Source: Sphingobacterium sp. FBM7-1
Lineage (GTDB): Bacteria; Bacteroidota; Bacteroidia; Sphingobacteriales; Sphingobacteriaceae
Length of the DNA stretch: 64,000 nucleotides
NCBI RefSeq assembly: GCF_020687765.1
Contig: NZ_JAJEWJ010000003.1
Coordinates: forward strand, 310,001-374,000
Direction of reading: 5' to 3'
The notes under the pieces were generated by a model. The model was given only the letters and a program-made list of their open reading frames with translations. It did not search any database and was not told the DNA's origin. Position numbers and translations under genes: made by a program. Each line of letters starts with the position of its first letter. Positions within the stretch are counted from its first letter, which is position 1. Below, piece by piece: positions 37,657 to 46,284 of the stretch.

Positions 37657-38027
37657 AATGTTTCTAAAATTTTGTTTTCGTCAAGTATTTTAAAAAACGG
37701 TTTCAGCATTTTTTCATATTCCTTGGTCAATGAATAAAAAATAGTTTGGGCCTCCCTGTCTGTTTCTACTAGATTACGGTCTTTAAGTTTTCGTAAATGT
37801 TGTGAAACTGCCGAGATTGTCATTCCAAGAACGTCGCTCATATCACAAACACAGAGTCGTTTTTCTTCGTAAAGTAGGAAGAGAATTTTAAGTCTTACGG
37901 TATTTCCTGCCAATTCAAGCCCATTCGATAAATAATCAAACGAATCGTTAAGCTCTAAAACCCGGTCTTTACAGCGGTTTATTTGTTCAATGTCTGCTTG
38001 TTGACGTATACAAGAATTATTACCCAT
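37653..38027 (-). CDS. ArsR-family metal-responsive repressor of the mercury module
   Basis: A 124-residue ArsR/SmtB regulator. I set the start at 38027 (MGNNSCIRQQ), since a well-formed promoter (38032-38062) lies directly upstream. The winged helix is clear (SAVSQHLRKLKDRNLVE), and the metal site is the classic CVCDMSDVLG of helix 3, plus Cys6 near the N-terminus. Such proteins leave the DNA when Hg(II), As(III) or Cd(II) binds. It opens the operon with merTP and the GDCCVxC gene; in this phylum ArsR-type regulators often stand in for MerR. Confidence 0.88.
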   Translation of the reverse strand: MGNNSCIRQQADIEQINRCKDRVLELNDSFDYLSNGLELAGNTVRLKILFLLYEEKRLCVCDMSDVLGMTISAVSQHLRKLKDRNLVETDREAQTIFYSLTKEYEKMLKPFFKILDENKILETL

Positions 38028-38031
38028 AGTG

Positions 38032-38062
38032 CAAATATAGTTAATTCGTTTATTTAAGCAAA
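38032..38062 (-). promoter_or_regulatory. Bacteroidetes-type promoter of the mercury operon
   Basis: On the minus strand TTTG (-33) is followed after exactly 19 bases by TATATTTG (-7). This matches the consensus TTTG-N19-TAnnTTTG, and the -7 box ends 4 bases before the chosen ArsR start, so the leader is very short or absent. The A/T-rich spacer may hold the ArsR operator. Confidence 0.7.
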
Positions 38063-38123
38063 TGCTAAAATACAATTTAACAAATCGTTTTAAAAGCAGA
38101 TTTTAATTCCAAAAGATGACTTA

Positions 38124-39404
38124 CTATAGTCTTCTTTTCTTTTTCTTCATCCTATTAGCAAAATCCTGTTCCTCGTAATCTTCCCCCTGTGCTTCAGGTA
38201 TGAGCAAACCTCCAAAGGCTTCTATCAAACCGTCTTCGTGTTTTTCAGTATTTAAGAAGTCGAACAAATGATGTGGTTCTTCCGCAGGTAAATCCTCCGT
38301 ATCAGTTGGTTTGGACAATTTTGGTAGGGGTGCAACTGGCTCTTTAATCTCCGCTTTGATATTATTGTTCCAATAATCATTAAAGGTATTGGCAGAAAGT
38401 TCTTTTGCCAATCGTGAACCGTTCCAAACACTTTTAGAGTTGTGGTCAATGAACGACATACCGTAAATTCGTCCGGTATCGTTTCTGCGTATCACTACAT
38501 TGATACCTTGCTCGCCTAACTGTTTTTTAAAGCTCAATTCGTCAACCGTTGATTGCAGGGCAATGGTAACGGCTGATTTTAAAGTCTGTTTGGTTGCGGT
38601 ATCTTTCAGGGTTGTTTTGCATTTCGCAAAATGCAATTCCAAAGCCGGAAGCCCTGCGTTCTTTCCGAAAAACGAAGCCTTGAACGGATGTCCTGCTTTT
38701 TCGCCTTTCTCATTCAATGGAATGTACAATAAACCCTGCTGTGCCTTTCCGTGTAATTCTCCCTCCACTTTCTCGGTGGTAATATTGAACAGGGAAAGCA
38801 AAGCATTGTATTCTCCCAAAGTTTGGTATTGATAATAGTTCGGCAAGTGGCGAATGACCGAAGCAATCTGACTTTTTATATCACTTGCCCGATAATCCAC
38901 CGGACGAAAAACCTTATCATTGTGATTACGTTCTTTGTCCGTTGCGGGTATCAGACCGTGTTTTCTTTCCAGTTCACGGCATACACTCATAGACCGCATT
39001 TTCTCAAAACTATCCGAAATTTTCACGCCCTGTTCGTCCACGCAGACCGATACGATATGGATATGACTACGGTCAATATCGGTATGTTTGAAGACCACAA
39101 AAGGCTGTTCGCCGTAACCCATTTCACGCATATATTCTTCCGCCATTTCCCTAAACTTATCATCATCTACATTATCCTTGGGATCAGGATTGAGCGAAAT
39201 ATGCAACGTATGTTTCTCGGTATTTCGGTTGGCGATGAGATAAGGAGCAAAAGATTGGGCTAATTGTGCTACGGAATAATGTCCGTTAGCAGTTTCAATT
39301 ATCTTATTGGCGAACAAAATTTGTCCATTTTCGTTCTCCACTTTGAGCTGATTATATGCCAAGGCTCCGTATAAATTTGCGCTTCTACCAATTTTCGCAA
39401 TCAT
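38124..39404 (-). CDS. mobB: Relaxase (MobB, conjugative-element mobilisation nuclease)
   Basis: A 426-residue relaxase. The HUH motif that binds the metal is in FKHTDIDRSHIHIVSVCVD (His-x-His); an upstream HTLHISLNPDP motif is also typical of the MobB group of Bacteroidetes elements. A catalytic Tyr candidate is Tyr12 near the N-terminus. It nicks at oriT and pilots the strand. It lies 8 bp after mobA and would normally be followed by mobC. Confidence 0.9.
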   Translation of the reverse strand: MIAKIGRSANLYGALAYNQLKVENENGQILFANKIIETANGHYSVAQLAQSFAPYLIANRNTEKHTLHISLNPDPKDNVDDDKFREMAEEYMREMGYGEQPFVVFKHTDIDRSHIHIVSVCVDEQGVKISDSFEKMRSMSVCRELERKHGLIPATDKERNHNDKVFRPVDYRASDIKSQIASVIRHLPNYYQYQTLGEYNALLSLFNITTEKVEGELHGKAQQGLLYIPLNEKGEKAGHPFKASFFGKNAGLPALELHFAKCKTTLKDTATKQTLKSAVTIALQSTVDELSFKKQLGEQGINVVIRRNDTGRIYGMSFIDHNSKSVWNGSRLAKELSANTFNDYWNNNIKAEIKEPVAPLPKLSKPTDTEDLPAEEPHHLFDFLNTEKHEDGLIEAFGGLLIPEAQGEDYEEQDFANRMKKKKRRL

Positions 39405-39412
39405 GTCTGCTG

Positions 39413-39847
39413 TTATTTTTTCAGATATTTTACATCAAATTCTTCCGTTATCTGGACAATTTCTTTAAACAAGGCGGTCATTTCAGCCGTATGTTTTTCC
39501 AATTTATAGAGATATGCTGCTGCCTTTTTCTCCGAAAAGTTCTTATACAATAGCTTTACGACCTGATTATAATTCACGCCAATAGATCGAAATTGACTGT
39601 GAAACGAAGTCAATCGCATATAAAAATCAATTGTTCCTTTGTCTATTTTAACAGATTTTATCGTCTTATCGAAGATGCAAGAGGTTATAAAATGTGCCTT
39701 AACCTGCATACCGGACTTTTCAAATAAGTCAAGAAAACGGGCATGCTCTTCCTCATTAAAGGAAATCGTGTACCGGATTTTAGCGGGATCGTTTTTTAGA
39801 GGACGCCCGCCCTTTTTTAACTGCTTTCTGCTGTTTTCATTCATCAC
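39413..39847 (-). CDS. mobA: Mobilisation accessory protein (MobA-type)
   Basis: A 144-residue protein with a basic N-terminus (RKQLKKGGRPLK) and ribbon-helix-helix-like start (IRYTISFNEEEHARFLDLF), followed by helical sequence. This is the pattern of the MobA/MobC-type relaxosome proteins of Bacteroidetes elements that help the relaxase bind oriT. It is the first mob gene, and the hairpin-rich stretch immediately upstream is the likely oriT. Confidence 0.82.
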   Translation of the reverse strand: MMNENSRKQLKKGGRPLKNDPAKIRYTISFNEEEHARFLDLFEKSGMQVKAHFITSCIFDKTIKSVKIDKGTIDFYMRLTSFHSQFRSIGVNYNQVVKLLYKNFSEKKAAAYLYKLEKHTAEMTALFKEIVQITEEFDVKYLKK

Positions 39848-39907
39848 TAATCCATTTTTAATTCATACAAAACGCCGACTTCGGAGGACGTTTTCTGCCC
39901 CCGGCAG

Positions 39908-40046
39908 GGCAAGTTGTTTTGAGCATCGGAAATCTTTTCGAGATGCTCAAAACACAACTTGCCGTGTTCCGGTGAACACAAAAATCCGCCCTCCGGGACG
40001 GATTGGATTTAACAGGGAAAAACGGCTTGATGCCGTAGCTGTTAAA
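39908..40046. other. Candidate origin of transfer (oriT), four hairpins
   Basis: Four inverted repeats follow each other between mobA and traA. First: GGCAAGTTGTTTTGAGCATC at 39908-39927 pairs with 39942-39963, with a 2-base bulge. Second: GTGTTC / GAACAC (39964-39979). Third: ATCCG / CGGAT (39984-40003). Fourth: TTTAACAG / CTGTTAAA (40008-40046) with ACGGC / GCCGT nested inside. Such a cluster upstream of the relaxase accessory gene is the usual place and form of an oriT. The nick site is not identified. From here to traA at 40534 I see no convincing gene, only the GCC repeat at 40143. Confidence 0.65.
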
Positions 40047-40142
40047 GTCCATTTTGTCAATTTGATTTTGCATAAATCCGTTAATAAAAATCTACTTACA
40101 AAGTAAAGCGCTCTTTACGAAAGGATTGCACTACAACAGAGT

Positions 40143-40175
40143 GCCAAACACTGCCTTTGAACGCCAAATACTGCC
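40143..40175 (+). repeat. 10-bp-phased GCC repeat, four units
   Basis: GCC recurs at exactly 10-base steps four times (40143, 40153, 40163, 40173), in units AGTGCCAAAC, ACTGCCTTTG, AACGCCAAAT, ACTGCCATAC. It lies between oriT and traA. The neighbouring locus at 41868 shares GTGCCAAACACTGCC exactly. Confidence 0.65.
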
Positions 40176-40533
40176 ATACATCATTTACCGGATAAATCAA
40201 TCGCTTTATTTGCATCAAAGTTTTAGGGCAGGTTGTAAAAAATGTAATGAGGATAAAAAATAAATTGGGTTTTAGTACAGAAATTTTGGAATAAAAGCAT
40301 AGGGTTTTAAAAACATAAAACTGTAAAAGCATAAAAGCGGTAAAGCAATTTACAAGTTGTAAGGTTTTCCAGTTGCTAAAAATGATTACCCACCAAGCGG
40401 TAATAAAAGCAAATAACAATCAAGAAAATTTCCAAAAGGGGAATACAGGCATATAGGAAATAGGTACTATTTAAATAAACCAATATTCAAACCTGCCAAA
40501 CAAATAAAATGTGTAACAATAAATCTTTAAATA

Positions 40534-41301
40534 ATGGAAACAAAAAAGAAAACTTTAAAAATTAGTTTTTCAACGCCTAAAGGCGGTGTTGGAAAATCTA
40601 CTATGACCGCATTACTTTCAAGTGTATTGCATTATCGTTTAGGTTTTAATGTCCTTGTAATGGATTGTGATTTCCCACAACACAGCTTAGCCAATATGAG
40701 GGAAAGGGATTTGAAAACTATTATGCAGAATGATTACCACAAAAGAGCTGCAATGAAGTTGTATCAAAGTATCAATAAAAAAGCATATCCGATTATCAGT
40801 TGTAAACCGGAGGATGCCTTGTCAAAGGCTTTAGAATACGTAAATCAATCTGCAATAGAGCCTGATATAACTTTTTTTGATCTTCCCGGAACAGCTAATA
40901 CAAAAGGTGTGCTCACGACCTTAAGAACAATGGATTTTATTTTTTCTCCAATTAGTGCTGACCGTCTAGTTATGGAAAGTACACTGAGCTTTACTAAAGC
41001 ATTCCTTGGCTTGCCCGAAACGGAGGAGAGTAATGAAGATCAGAAAATGTGGATGTTTTGGAATCAGGTAGATGGTCGAGAGAAAACAGGAATATACGAG
41101 GCTTATCAAAGCGTTATTAACGAACTCGATTTATCTGTGATGAATTCTCGGATAATGGATAGTAAACGTTTCAGAAAAGAGACGGACGATACACCGAACA
41201 GTGTATTTCGGTCAAGTCTGTTACCTGCCGAACCTCAACTAATGAAAGTAACGAGACTGGATTTATTTATTGAAGAATTTTTAAAAATTGTTAATCTCTA
41301 A
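40534..41301 (+). CDS. traA: ParA-family ATPase, conjugative protein TraA
   Basis: A 255-residue ATPase of the ParA/MinD type with the deviant Walker A KGGVGKST at residues 16-23 and a Walker B-like ITFFDLPGTANTKG. It forms nucleotide-dependent dimers and probably positions or partitions the element DNA. It opens the + strand tra operon; 11 bases later the DUF3408 gene starts. Confidence 0.88.
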   Translation: METKKKTLKISFSTPKGGVGKSTMTALLSSVLHYRLGFNVLVMDCDFPQHSLANMRERDLKTIMQNDYHKRAAMKLYQSINKKAYPIISCKPEDALSKALEYVNQSAIEPDITFFDLPGTANTKGVLTTLRTMDFIFSPISADRLVMESTLSFTKAFLGLPETEESNEDQKMWMFWNQVDGREKTGIYEAYQSVINELDLSVMNSRIMDSKRFRKETDDTPNSVFRSSLLPAEPQLMKVTRLDLFIEEFLKIVNL

Positions 41302-41312
41302 AATAGTTAAGT

Positions 41313-41711
41313 ATGTCAACAGATAAGAGAAGAAAAGATTTTGATAAGCCCGATGTTGATGAAGAATTAATCATGAATATCATGAGTGGTAATCAATCTG
41401 TTACTATACCCGAAGTTATTCAACAACAGAAAATACAGAAGGAAACAAAACCAAAAGCCCGCAATAGCTCCCTAAAGAAGGTGGATTATGAGGAGACATT
41501 TCTGGTCAATCGTTTTCCTTCAGGTCGAAACGGAAAGGTCGTTTACATTCGTCCAGAATATCACGAAAGGTTGTTACGTATAGTACAATTAACAAGAGAA
41601 GAAAAGACTACACTCTATTCTTATATCGACAACATTCTTGAACACCATTTTAGAGAGTACGGGGACGATATTACAGATTATTTCAACGAACGTTTTAAAC
41701 CAATTTTATAG
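41313..41711 (+). CDS. DUF3408 protein (TraB-like)
   Basis: A 132-residue soluble protein with a disordered, basic N-terminal half and a C-terminal helical part (YIRPEYHERLLRIVQLTREEKTTLYSYIDNIL) typical of the DUF3408 family found next to TraA. A ribbon-helix-helix DNA-binding or ParB-like role with TraA is possible. It lies 2 bp before the traD gene. Confidence 0.8.
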   Translation: MSTDKRRKDFDKPDVDEELIMNIMSGNQSVTIPEVIQQQKIQKETKPKARNSSLKKVDYEETFLVNRFPSGRNGKVVYIRPEYHERLLRIVQLTREEKTTLYSYIDNILEHHFREYGDDITDYFNERFKPIL

Positions 41712-41713
41712 TT

Positions 41714-42349
41714 ATGGAAATTGTAATAGTAATATGCCTGCTGATCGTCATTGTCCTGCTTTTGCAGGATAAGATTATCATTAAGAAAAGGTCAAAACAA
41801 AAACCTCCGCAAAAGAAAGTCAATCCGGATCTGCCCGATATTATGGGACAGCCCAAACCCGTAGAACGCCTTTCAGTGCCAAACACTGCCAATGAACGCC
41901 AGATTGAGGAACCAGAGGTAAATCCCGATAATTTAGACATTGAATACGACGAAAATGAAAACAGGAGTATTCAGATTCCGCAGGAAGAGCTGGATGAAGT
42001 TTTTAGCAATCAACCTGATTTTGAAGAAGAGGAAGAAGAATGGAACAGGTACGGAATATCTGGTGGCGATAATGGTTTTGCCCAAGGGGTTACCTTTGAA
42101 GAACTAAGCTCCGTGGGGATGTTGCTTCAGCAAGAAAAACTGGAGTCATCTCAAAAGGAAACAGCGATAGCAATCGTTCAGAAAATACAGGGAACCGAAT
42201 TATTTAGTCTGCTGGAAAATTCTATAGCGGGTGCATCCAGTAAAATTGCCAAGCTATTGGATAGCTCACTCTCATCTGAAACGGAAATCAGTTCTTCCAC
42301 TTTGCGGAACAATGATTTAGATGATTTTGATATTGGGGAGTTTGTCTGA
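41714..42349 (+). CDS. Conjugative transfer protein TraD-like
   Basis: A 211-residue protein with one N-terminal membrane segment (IVIVICLLIVIVLLL) followed by a basic/Pro-rich part, an acidic part (EEEEEEW) and helices. It matches by place and layout the TraD proteins of Bacteroidetes elements. The sequence encoding residues about 52-63 carries the phased GCC repeat (41868). A bidirectional terminator ends the unit at 42368, so the next tra genes need another promoter. Confidence 0.65.
   Translation: MEIVIVICLLIVIVLLLQDKIIIKKRSKQKPPQKKVNPDLPDIMGQPKPVERLSVPNTANERQIEEPEVNPDNLDIEYDENENRSIQIPQEELDEVFSNQPDFEEEEEEWNRYGISGGDNGFAQGVTFEELSSVGMLLQQEKLESSQKETAIAIVQKIQGTELFSLLENSIAGASSKIAKLLDSSLSSETEISSSTLRNNDLDDFDIGEFV
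41868..41900 (+). repeat. 10-bp-phased GCC repeat, four units, inside the TraD-like gene
   Basis: GCC at 41868, 41878, 41888 and 41898 in units AACGCCTTTC, AGTGCCAAAC, ACTGCCAATG, AACGCCAGAT. The 10-base period does not fit codons, so it is a DNA-level feature and not a peptide repeat. A 26-base stretch matches the copy at 40141 at 24 positions. Confidence 0.65.
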
Positions 42350-42367
42350 AACGGAATTATTTTAATT

Positions 42368-42394
42368 GAGCCTGAAAAACTAAATTTCAGGCTC
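42368..42394. terminator. Bidirectional terminator between traD and the transporter gene
   Basis: A perfect 10-bp stem GAGCCTGAAA / TTTCAGGCTC with a 7-base loop, flanked by T-rich sequence on both sides. It lies between two genes that converge (traD-like and the cation transporter) and serves both. Confidence 0.8.
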
Positions 42395-42409
42395 AACTTA
42401 TTTTTACAT

Positions 42410-43204
42410 TTACTTTGCCAACTTCAATATTCTGTAAGCCCCTCTTGCTACAATTACAAATACAATAGCTCCAATAATCAAATCTGGATAACTTGAATTG
42501 AGCCAATTAACTAAAAGACCAGCAACAATAACTCCCGAATTGATAATGACATCATTTGATGTGAATATCATCGAAGCCTGCATATGCGCTTCTTTACTTT
42601 TGTTCTTTTGTAAAAGATAAAGGCAAAATACGTTTGCAATCAATGCTAAAACTGAAACGACAATCATTGTCTTGAAATCGGGCATAGCTTCAATTCCCAT
42701 ACAACGTCTGATTACTTCAACGAAACCTATAATAGCCAGTAAGACTTGGAAGTATCCTGCAAATCTGGCGATGTTGTTTTTTAAAGCGATTGTTCCACCC
42801 ACGGCGATTAATGCCAATGCGTAAACGACACTGTCGGCAAGCATATCCAAACTATCGGCTACCAACCCCATTGAGCCTGAAAAAACACCGAATAACATTT
42901 CCAATCCAAAGAACAGGAAGTTGATAATCAATACGATCCAAAGTAATTTCCGTTGCTTGTTGCTTGTATCTGTTTCAACAACGAAATTACTTTTTTCGGT
43001 TGAAACCAATGTCGTATTTAGATTCAGTGTTCCCAGAGCCAAAAAAATTGGCTCTGGGTTTCCATCGTGATAAACGTCTAATTTTCTATTGGCTATATCG
43101 AATTCCAATCCTTTTACCGTATCAAAGTCTTGCAGTTTCATACGGATTAATTGCTCCTCGCTTGGGCAATCCATTTTAGTTATATTGAATATGGTTTTTT
43201 CCAT
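42410..43204 (-). CDS. Cation diffusion facilitator-type transporter with HMA-like N-terminus
   Basis: A 264-residue membrane protein. Residues 1-70 are an HMA-like domain (ITKMDCPSEEQLIRMKLQ), with the second Cys of the usual motif replaced. Five to six membrane segments follow, with the CDF-type DSLDMLADS in TM2 that holds the Zn/Cd site, and TSNDVIINSG later. It exports divalent cations in exchange for protons. It follows the TonB receptor by 5 bp. The coding sequence includes a perfect 11-bp inverted repeat at 43032-43058. Confidence 0.88.
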   Translation of the reverse strand: MEKTIFNITKMDCPSEEQLIRMKLQDFDTVKGLEFDIANRKLDVYHDGNPEPIFLALGTLNLNTTLVSTEKSNFVVETDTSNKQRKLLWIVLIINFLFFGLEMLFGVFSGSMGLVADSLDMLADSVVYALALIAVGGTIALKNNIARFAGYFQVLLAIIGFVEVIRRCMGIEAMPDFKTMIVVSVLALIANVFCLYLLQKNKSKEAHMQASMIFTSNDVIINSGVIVAGLLVNWLNSSYPDLIIGAIVFVIVARGAYRILKLAK

Positions 43205-43209
43205 TTATT

Positions 43210-45381
43210 TTAAAGCTTAAATTTTATTCCTCCGTTAATCACAAATCCGTCCAAAGGTGCATAAATGTCTTTAAAAACTGGATTGGTTATTGTTCCTGTA
43301 TAAATGCTGTCAAAGCGTGTTTGTCGGGTGTCGAGGAAGTTTTCAAAGTTGATGTACAGAGAAAATCTTTCCCAAATCTTTTCAGCCATAAATCCAGTAA
43401 TAAAGTAATCTTTGCCCGTAGTTCCATTATTCAGTTTTTGGCGACTGAAATAATAGGCTTCCAGACCAATTTTCCATTTGTCTTCTATTTCATACATCAG
43501 GATGGAATTAATGCGGTGTTTTGGTGTTAAAGGGCTTTCTACAGTCGTTCCATTATGGTGTAATCGGGCATCTGTATAGGTATAACCCAAAAACAATTTC
43601 AGGTCATCATAACCAATTTTAATATTGGTTTCTGTTCCTTTGGTATGGATGTAGCCAGGAGAATTAACAAACTGATACAGATTTGCCGAGGAGTTTTCAA
43701 GTAACAAGGGATTATCCAAATAGGTGTAAAAGAACAATTGATTTATGCTAAATGACCAATCTTCCCCAATGTAGGTGCGGTAATTGATGTCTGCATTTGC
43801 TCCATAACTTTTTTCCAATTTATTGGTCTTGTCGTCAATGGGCATTACATTTTGATATTGTAGGCGTTCGCTTTCTTCCGTAAAAATGGTAGGTGTTTTA
43901 TAGCCAAATCCACCACCAACTCGTGAAGTTAAGCCCTCGGCAATGTGGAATAGAGCCGAAACTCTCGGTAAGAATACCACCCCATAATCCACAACATAAT
44001 CCGTTCTAAAACCTGTTTCCAATTGAAACCAATCCGTAGCATTAAAAGAATTTTGTACAAAAGCACCGAATGTAGTCTGATTATAATCTCTCAACGGAGA
44101 TGCCATAATCTGCTTTTCTTTGAAATTATCCGTCCAAATATTAATACCTGTGACCCATTCCGATTTTTCAGTACTGTTGGTGTAGTTGGCTTCGGTAAAA
44201 CTTGCTGTTTGTGTTCCCTCAAACTGATAGTTTGGAATGGTAGTATTTCGGTTAAAATAACTTACACTATTTTTGACTTGAACAGTACTGTTTTCATTGA
44301 TGATATGGTCGAAAACAAATTGTGTGGAATAGCGTTGTGTTTTATTTTCCTCAAAATATTGGTTTGTATTATCTCCATTTCCTTTGATGTAAAGCATATC
44401 ACCTCCCAAACGGCTCTCGATCGTTGTGTTGATACCGAAGTTCAGTTTCGTCTTTTCATTGAAATAAACGAAGAGCTTCGGATTCAGTACATAGCGTTCG
44501 AATTGTGGAATAGCGGATAGTCCGTTCTTAGCAGGATCATAAGCTGCGTTACGGTTATGGGAAGCAAATATAGTTGTTCCAATTTTATTAAACCTTTGTC
44601 CATAAAAGCCGTTTATATCCAAACCCCTGCCGGATGTTCCATTGAGGTGAAAACCTAAATCTCTCTCATAGGTCGGCGTTTTGGAAATCAGATTGACCAG
44701 TCCAGCTATTGCTCCGCCTCCATATAGTGTAGATGTAGAGCCTTTGATGACTTCTACTTGTTTGAGGTCAAGTGGTGGTATCTGTAACAAACCCAATCCA
44801 CTTGAAGCACCTGAATAAATGGGGAAACCGTCTTTCAGGATTTGTGTATATCTTCCATCAAGTCCCTGAATACGAATACTTGCATTGGCACTGGTAGGCG
44901 AAGTGGTTTGTACGTGAATACCTGTGCTTTCCGCTAAAAGCATACGAATATCTCCCGGTTTCATGTTCCCTTTTTCGCCCAGTTCTTCACTTCCAATAAA
45001 TTCAATACGGGTAGGGATATTTTGTATACTCCTTGTGCTTCTTGTGGATGAAATGACAACTTCCTCTAACTCCTCTGAACTTTCTTTGAGTAAGATTTCA
45101 ATAGGACTGTTGTCAGCTAATGGAAATTCCAATGTATCTATATAGTCGTTAAAACCGATATAGCTAAAATGTATTTCCTGTATCCCATCAGGAATATTTT
45201 CTATTATGATGAGACCGTTTTCGTTTGATGTAGCGGCAAGCGAGGTTCCTTTTATAGATGCTGTCACTCCAATCAAAAGATTTTTGTTTTCACTGTTTCT
45301 AATAACAGCATTTAAAGTGTTTTGTGCAAATACACAGAGATTTAGTGTCATAAAAAATGACACAAAGACTATTTTTTTCAT
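43210..45381 (-). CDS. TonB-dependent outer-membrane receptor with carboxypeptidase-like N-domain
   Basis: A 723-residue receptor. I take the start at 45381 (MKKIVFVSFFMTL), where the signal begins. Residues about 22-110 are a carboxypeptidase-regulatory-like domain, then the plug (EEVVISSTRSTRS, GDIRMLLAESTGI) and a 22-strand-like barrel ending in GGIKFKL. It lies between the HYC_CC_PP-type gene and the cation transporter on one transcript. A receptor in a metal-resistance module may take up a complex or, as proposed for similar receptors, help move metal through the outer membrane. Its substrate is unknown. Confidence 0.9.
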   Translation of the reverse strand: MKKIVFVSFFMTLNLCVFAQNTLNAVIRNSENKNLLIGVTASIKGTSLAATSNENGLIIIENIPDGIQEIHFSYIGFNDYIDTLEFPLADNSPIEILLKESSEELEEVVISSTRSTRSIQNIPTRIEFIGSEELGEKGNMKPGDIRMLLAESTGIHVQTTSPTSANASIRIQGLDGRYTQILKDGFPIYSGASSGLGLLQIPPLDLKQVEVIKGSTSTLYGGGAIAGLVNLISKTPTYERDLGFHLNGTSGRGLDINGFYGQRFNKIGTTIFASHNRNAAYDPAKNGLSAIPQFERYVLNPKLFVYFNEKTKLNFGINTTIESRLGGDMLYIKGNGDNTNQYFEENKTQRYSTQFVFDHIINENSTVQVKNSVSYFNRNTTIPNYQFEGTQTASFTEANYTNSTEKSEWVTGINIWTDNFKEKQIMASPLRDYNQTTFGAFVQNSFNATDWFQLETGFRTDYVVDYGVVFLPRVSALFHIAEGLTSRVGGGFGYKTPTIFTEESERLQYQNVMPIDDKTNKLEKSYGANADINYRTYIGEDWSFSINQLFFYTYLDNPLLLENSSANLYQFVNSPGYIHTKGTETNIKIGYDDLKLFLGYTYTDARLHHNGTTVESPLTPKHRINSILMYEIEDKWKIGLEAYYFSRQKLNNGTTGKDYFITGFMAEKIWERFSLYINFENFLDTRQTRFDSIYTGTITNPVFKDIYAPLDGFVINGGIKFKL

Positions 45382-45468
45382 TGTATAAAAAAACATTAAT
45401 GTTTGAAAAATGAGAATTGACGGTTTGTAGCACCGTAATCTGTTATTGTGCCGAAGACACTAAAAACA

Positions 45469-45780
45469 TTAATTAATCTTAGGGGGTTGCCAAATGGAAG
45501 AGAGGAAGTCTGAAACAGCTGACGCTGTTATTACACCTAATTTCTTTTTAGGTTGTTGGACATAATTGGATGTTAAAGCATAAAAGGAAGTAATTACAAA
45601 TCCAGTACAGGTATTGCATTTAGAAAAAGGCGAGCAACATTCCATACCGCAATCGTCGCTATCTTGTTCTTGACTATTTGTTGTTTGATTCACTAGGTCA
45701 AAACATTTATCTTCCATAAAGCTTGGCAAGGTCGATAAGACCAAAACCATTAATGCTAATATGTACGACAAGGATTTCAT
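45469..45780 (-). CDS. HYC_CC_PP-type secreted protein (third copy)
   Basis: A 103-residue secreted protein: signal (about 1-20), two Cys motifs (CGMECCSPFSKCNTC) and the tail SIWQPPKIN. It is the first gene of this module, before the TonB receptor. Body and tail are alike to the copies at 24360 and 34106, and even the DNA of the tail is alike (GGTTGCCAAATGG). The shared end suggests one partner for all three. Confidence 0.75.
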   Translation of the reverse strand: MKSLSYILALMVLVLSTLPSFMEDKCFDLVNQTTNSQEQDSDDCGMECCSPFSKCNTCTGFVITSFYALTSNYVQQPKKKLGVITASAVSDFLSSIWQPPKIN

Positions 45781-45844
45781 TTTACGAAGATAGTAAAAAC
45801 CTCTCTCTTCCTGTCAACACCTCTCTATTTTCTTTATCAATTCA

Positions 45845-45877
45845 GCCACCCACAGCCAAACAATTCCTCTCACTGCC
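45845..45877 (+). repeat. 10-bp-phased GCC repeat, three of four phases
   Basis: GCC at 45845, 45855 and 45875 (the 45865 phase is missing), in the gap between the third metal module and traE. It fits the pattern of the other four loci but is the weakest of them. Confidence 0.4.
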
Positions 45878-45967
45878 ACTTTGTTAGAACGCTTTGATTT
45901 CTGAAACACCTTTGTCACGAAGCTCGCAAGAAGCGGGAAGACAATAACAATTTAATGTGTTTCAATT

Positions 45968-46273
45968 ATGAAAAAACAAAGAAAAAAAGTTTTGATGGCA
46001 GTCGTTGCAATGCTATCAGGAATGGGTGCATTCGCACAAGGAAACGGTACAGCAGGTATCACCGAAGCTACCCAAATGGTCACCTCTTATTTCGACCCTG
46101 CAACTCAATTAATTTATGCCATCGGTGCCGTTGTTGGGCTAATTGGAGGTGTTAAGGTGTACAACAAATTTAGTTCGGGCGACCCAGACACAAGTAAAAC
46201 GGCAGCATCGTGGTTTGGAGCTTGTATCTTTTTAATCGTTGCGGCTACCATCCTTCGTTCATTCTTCCTGTAA
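45968..46273 (+). CDS. traE: TraE (DUF4134)
   Basis: A 101-residue membrane protein: signal or anchor (about 8-24), then two helices (LIYAIGAVVGLIGGVKVYNK and FGACIFLIVAATILRSFFL). It has the VirB2-pilin-like layout of DUF4134 proteins. It opens the second part of the tra operon, 12 bases before traF. Confidence 0.88.
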   Translation: MKKQRKKVLMAVVAMLSGMGAFAQGNGTAGITEATQMVTSYFDPATQLIYAIGAVVGLIGGVKVYNKFSSGDPDTSKTAASWFGACIFLIVAATILRSFFL

Positions 46274-46284
46274 TCCTTTGTCCT

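Noticed and set aside
40096..40419. 107-residue minus-strand frame between oriT and traA
   Set aside because: Low-complexity hydrophobic sequence without start signals or family marks; the region is better explained as non-coding.
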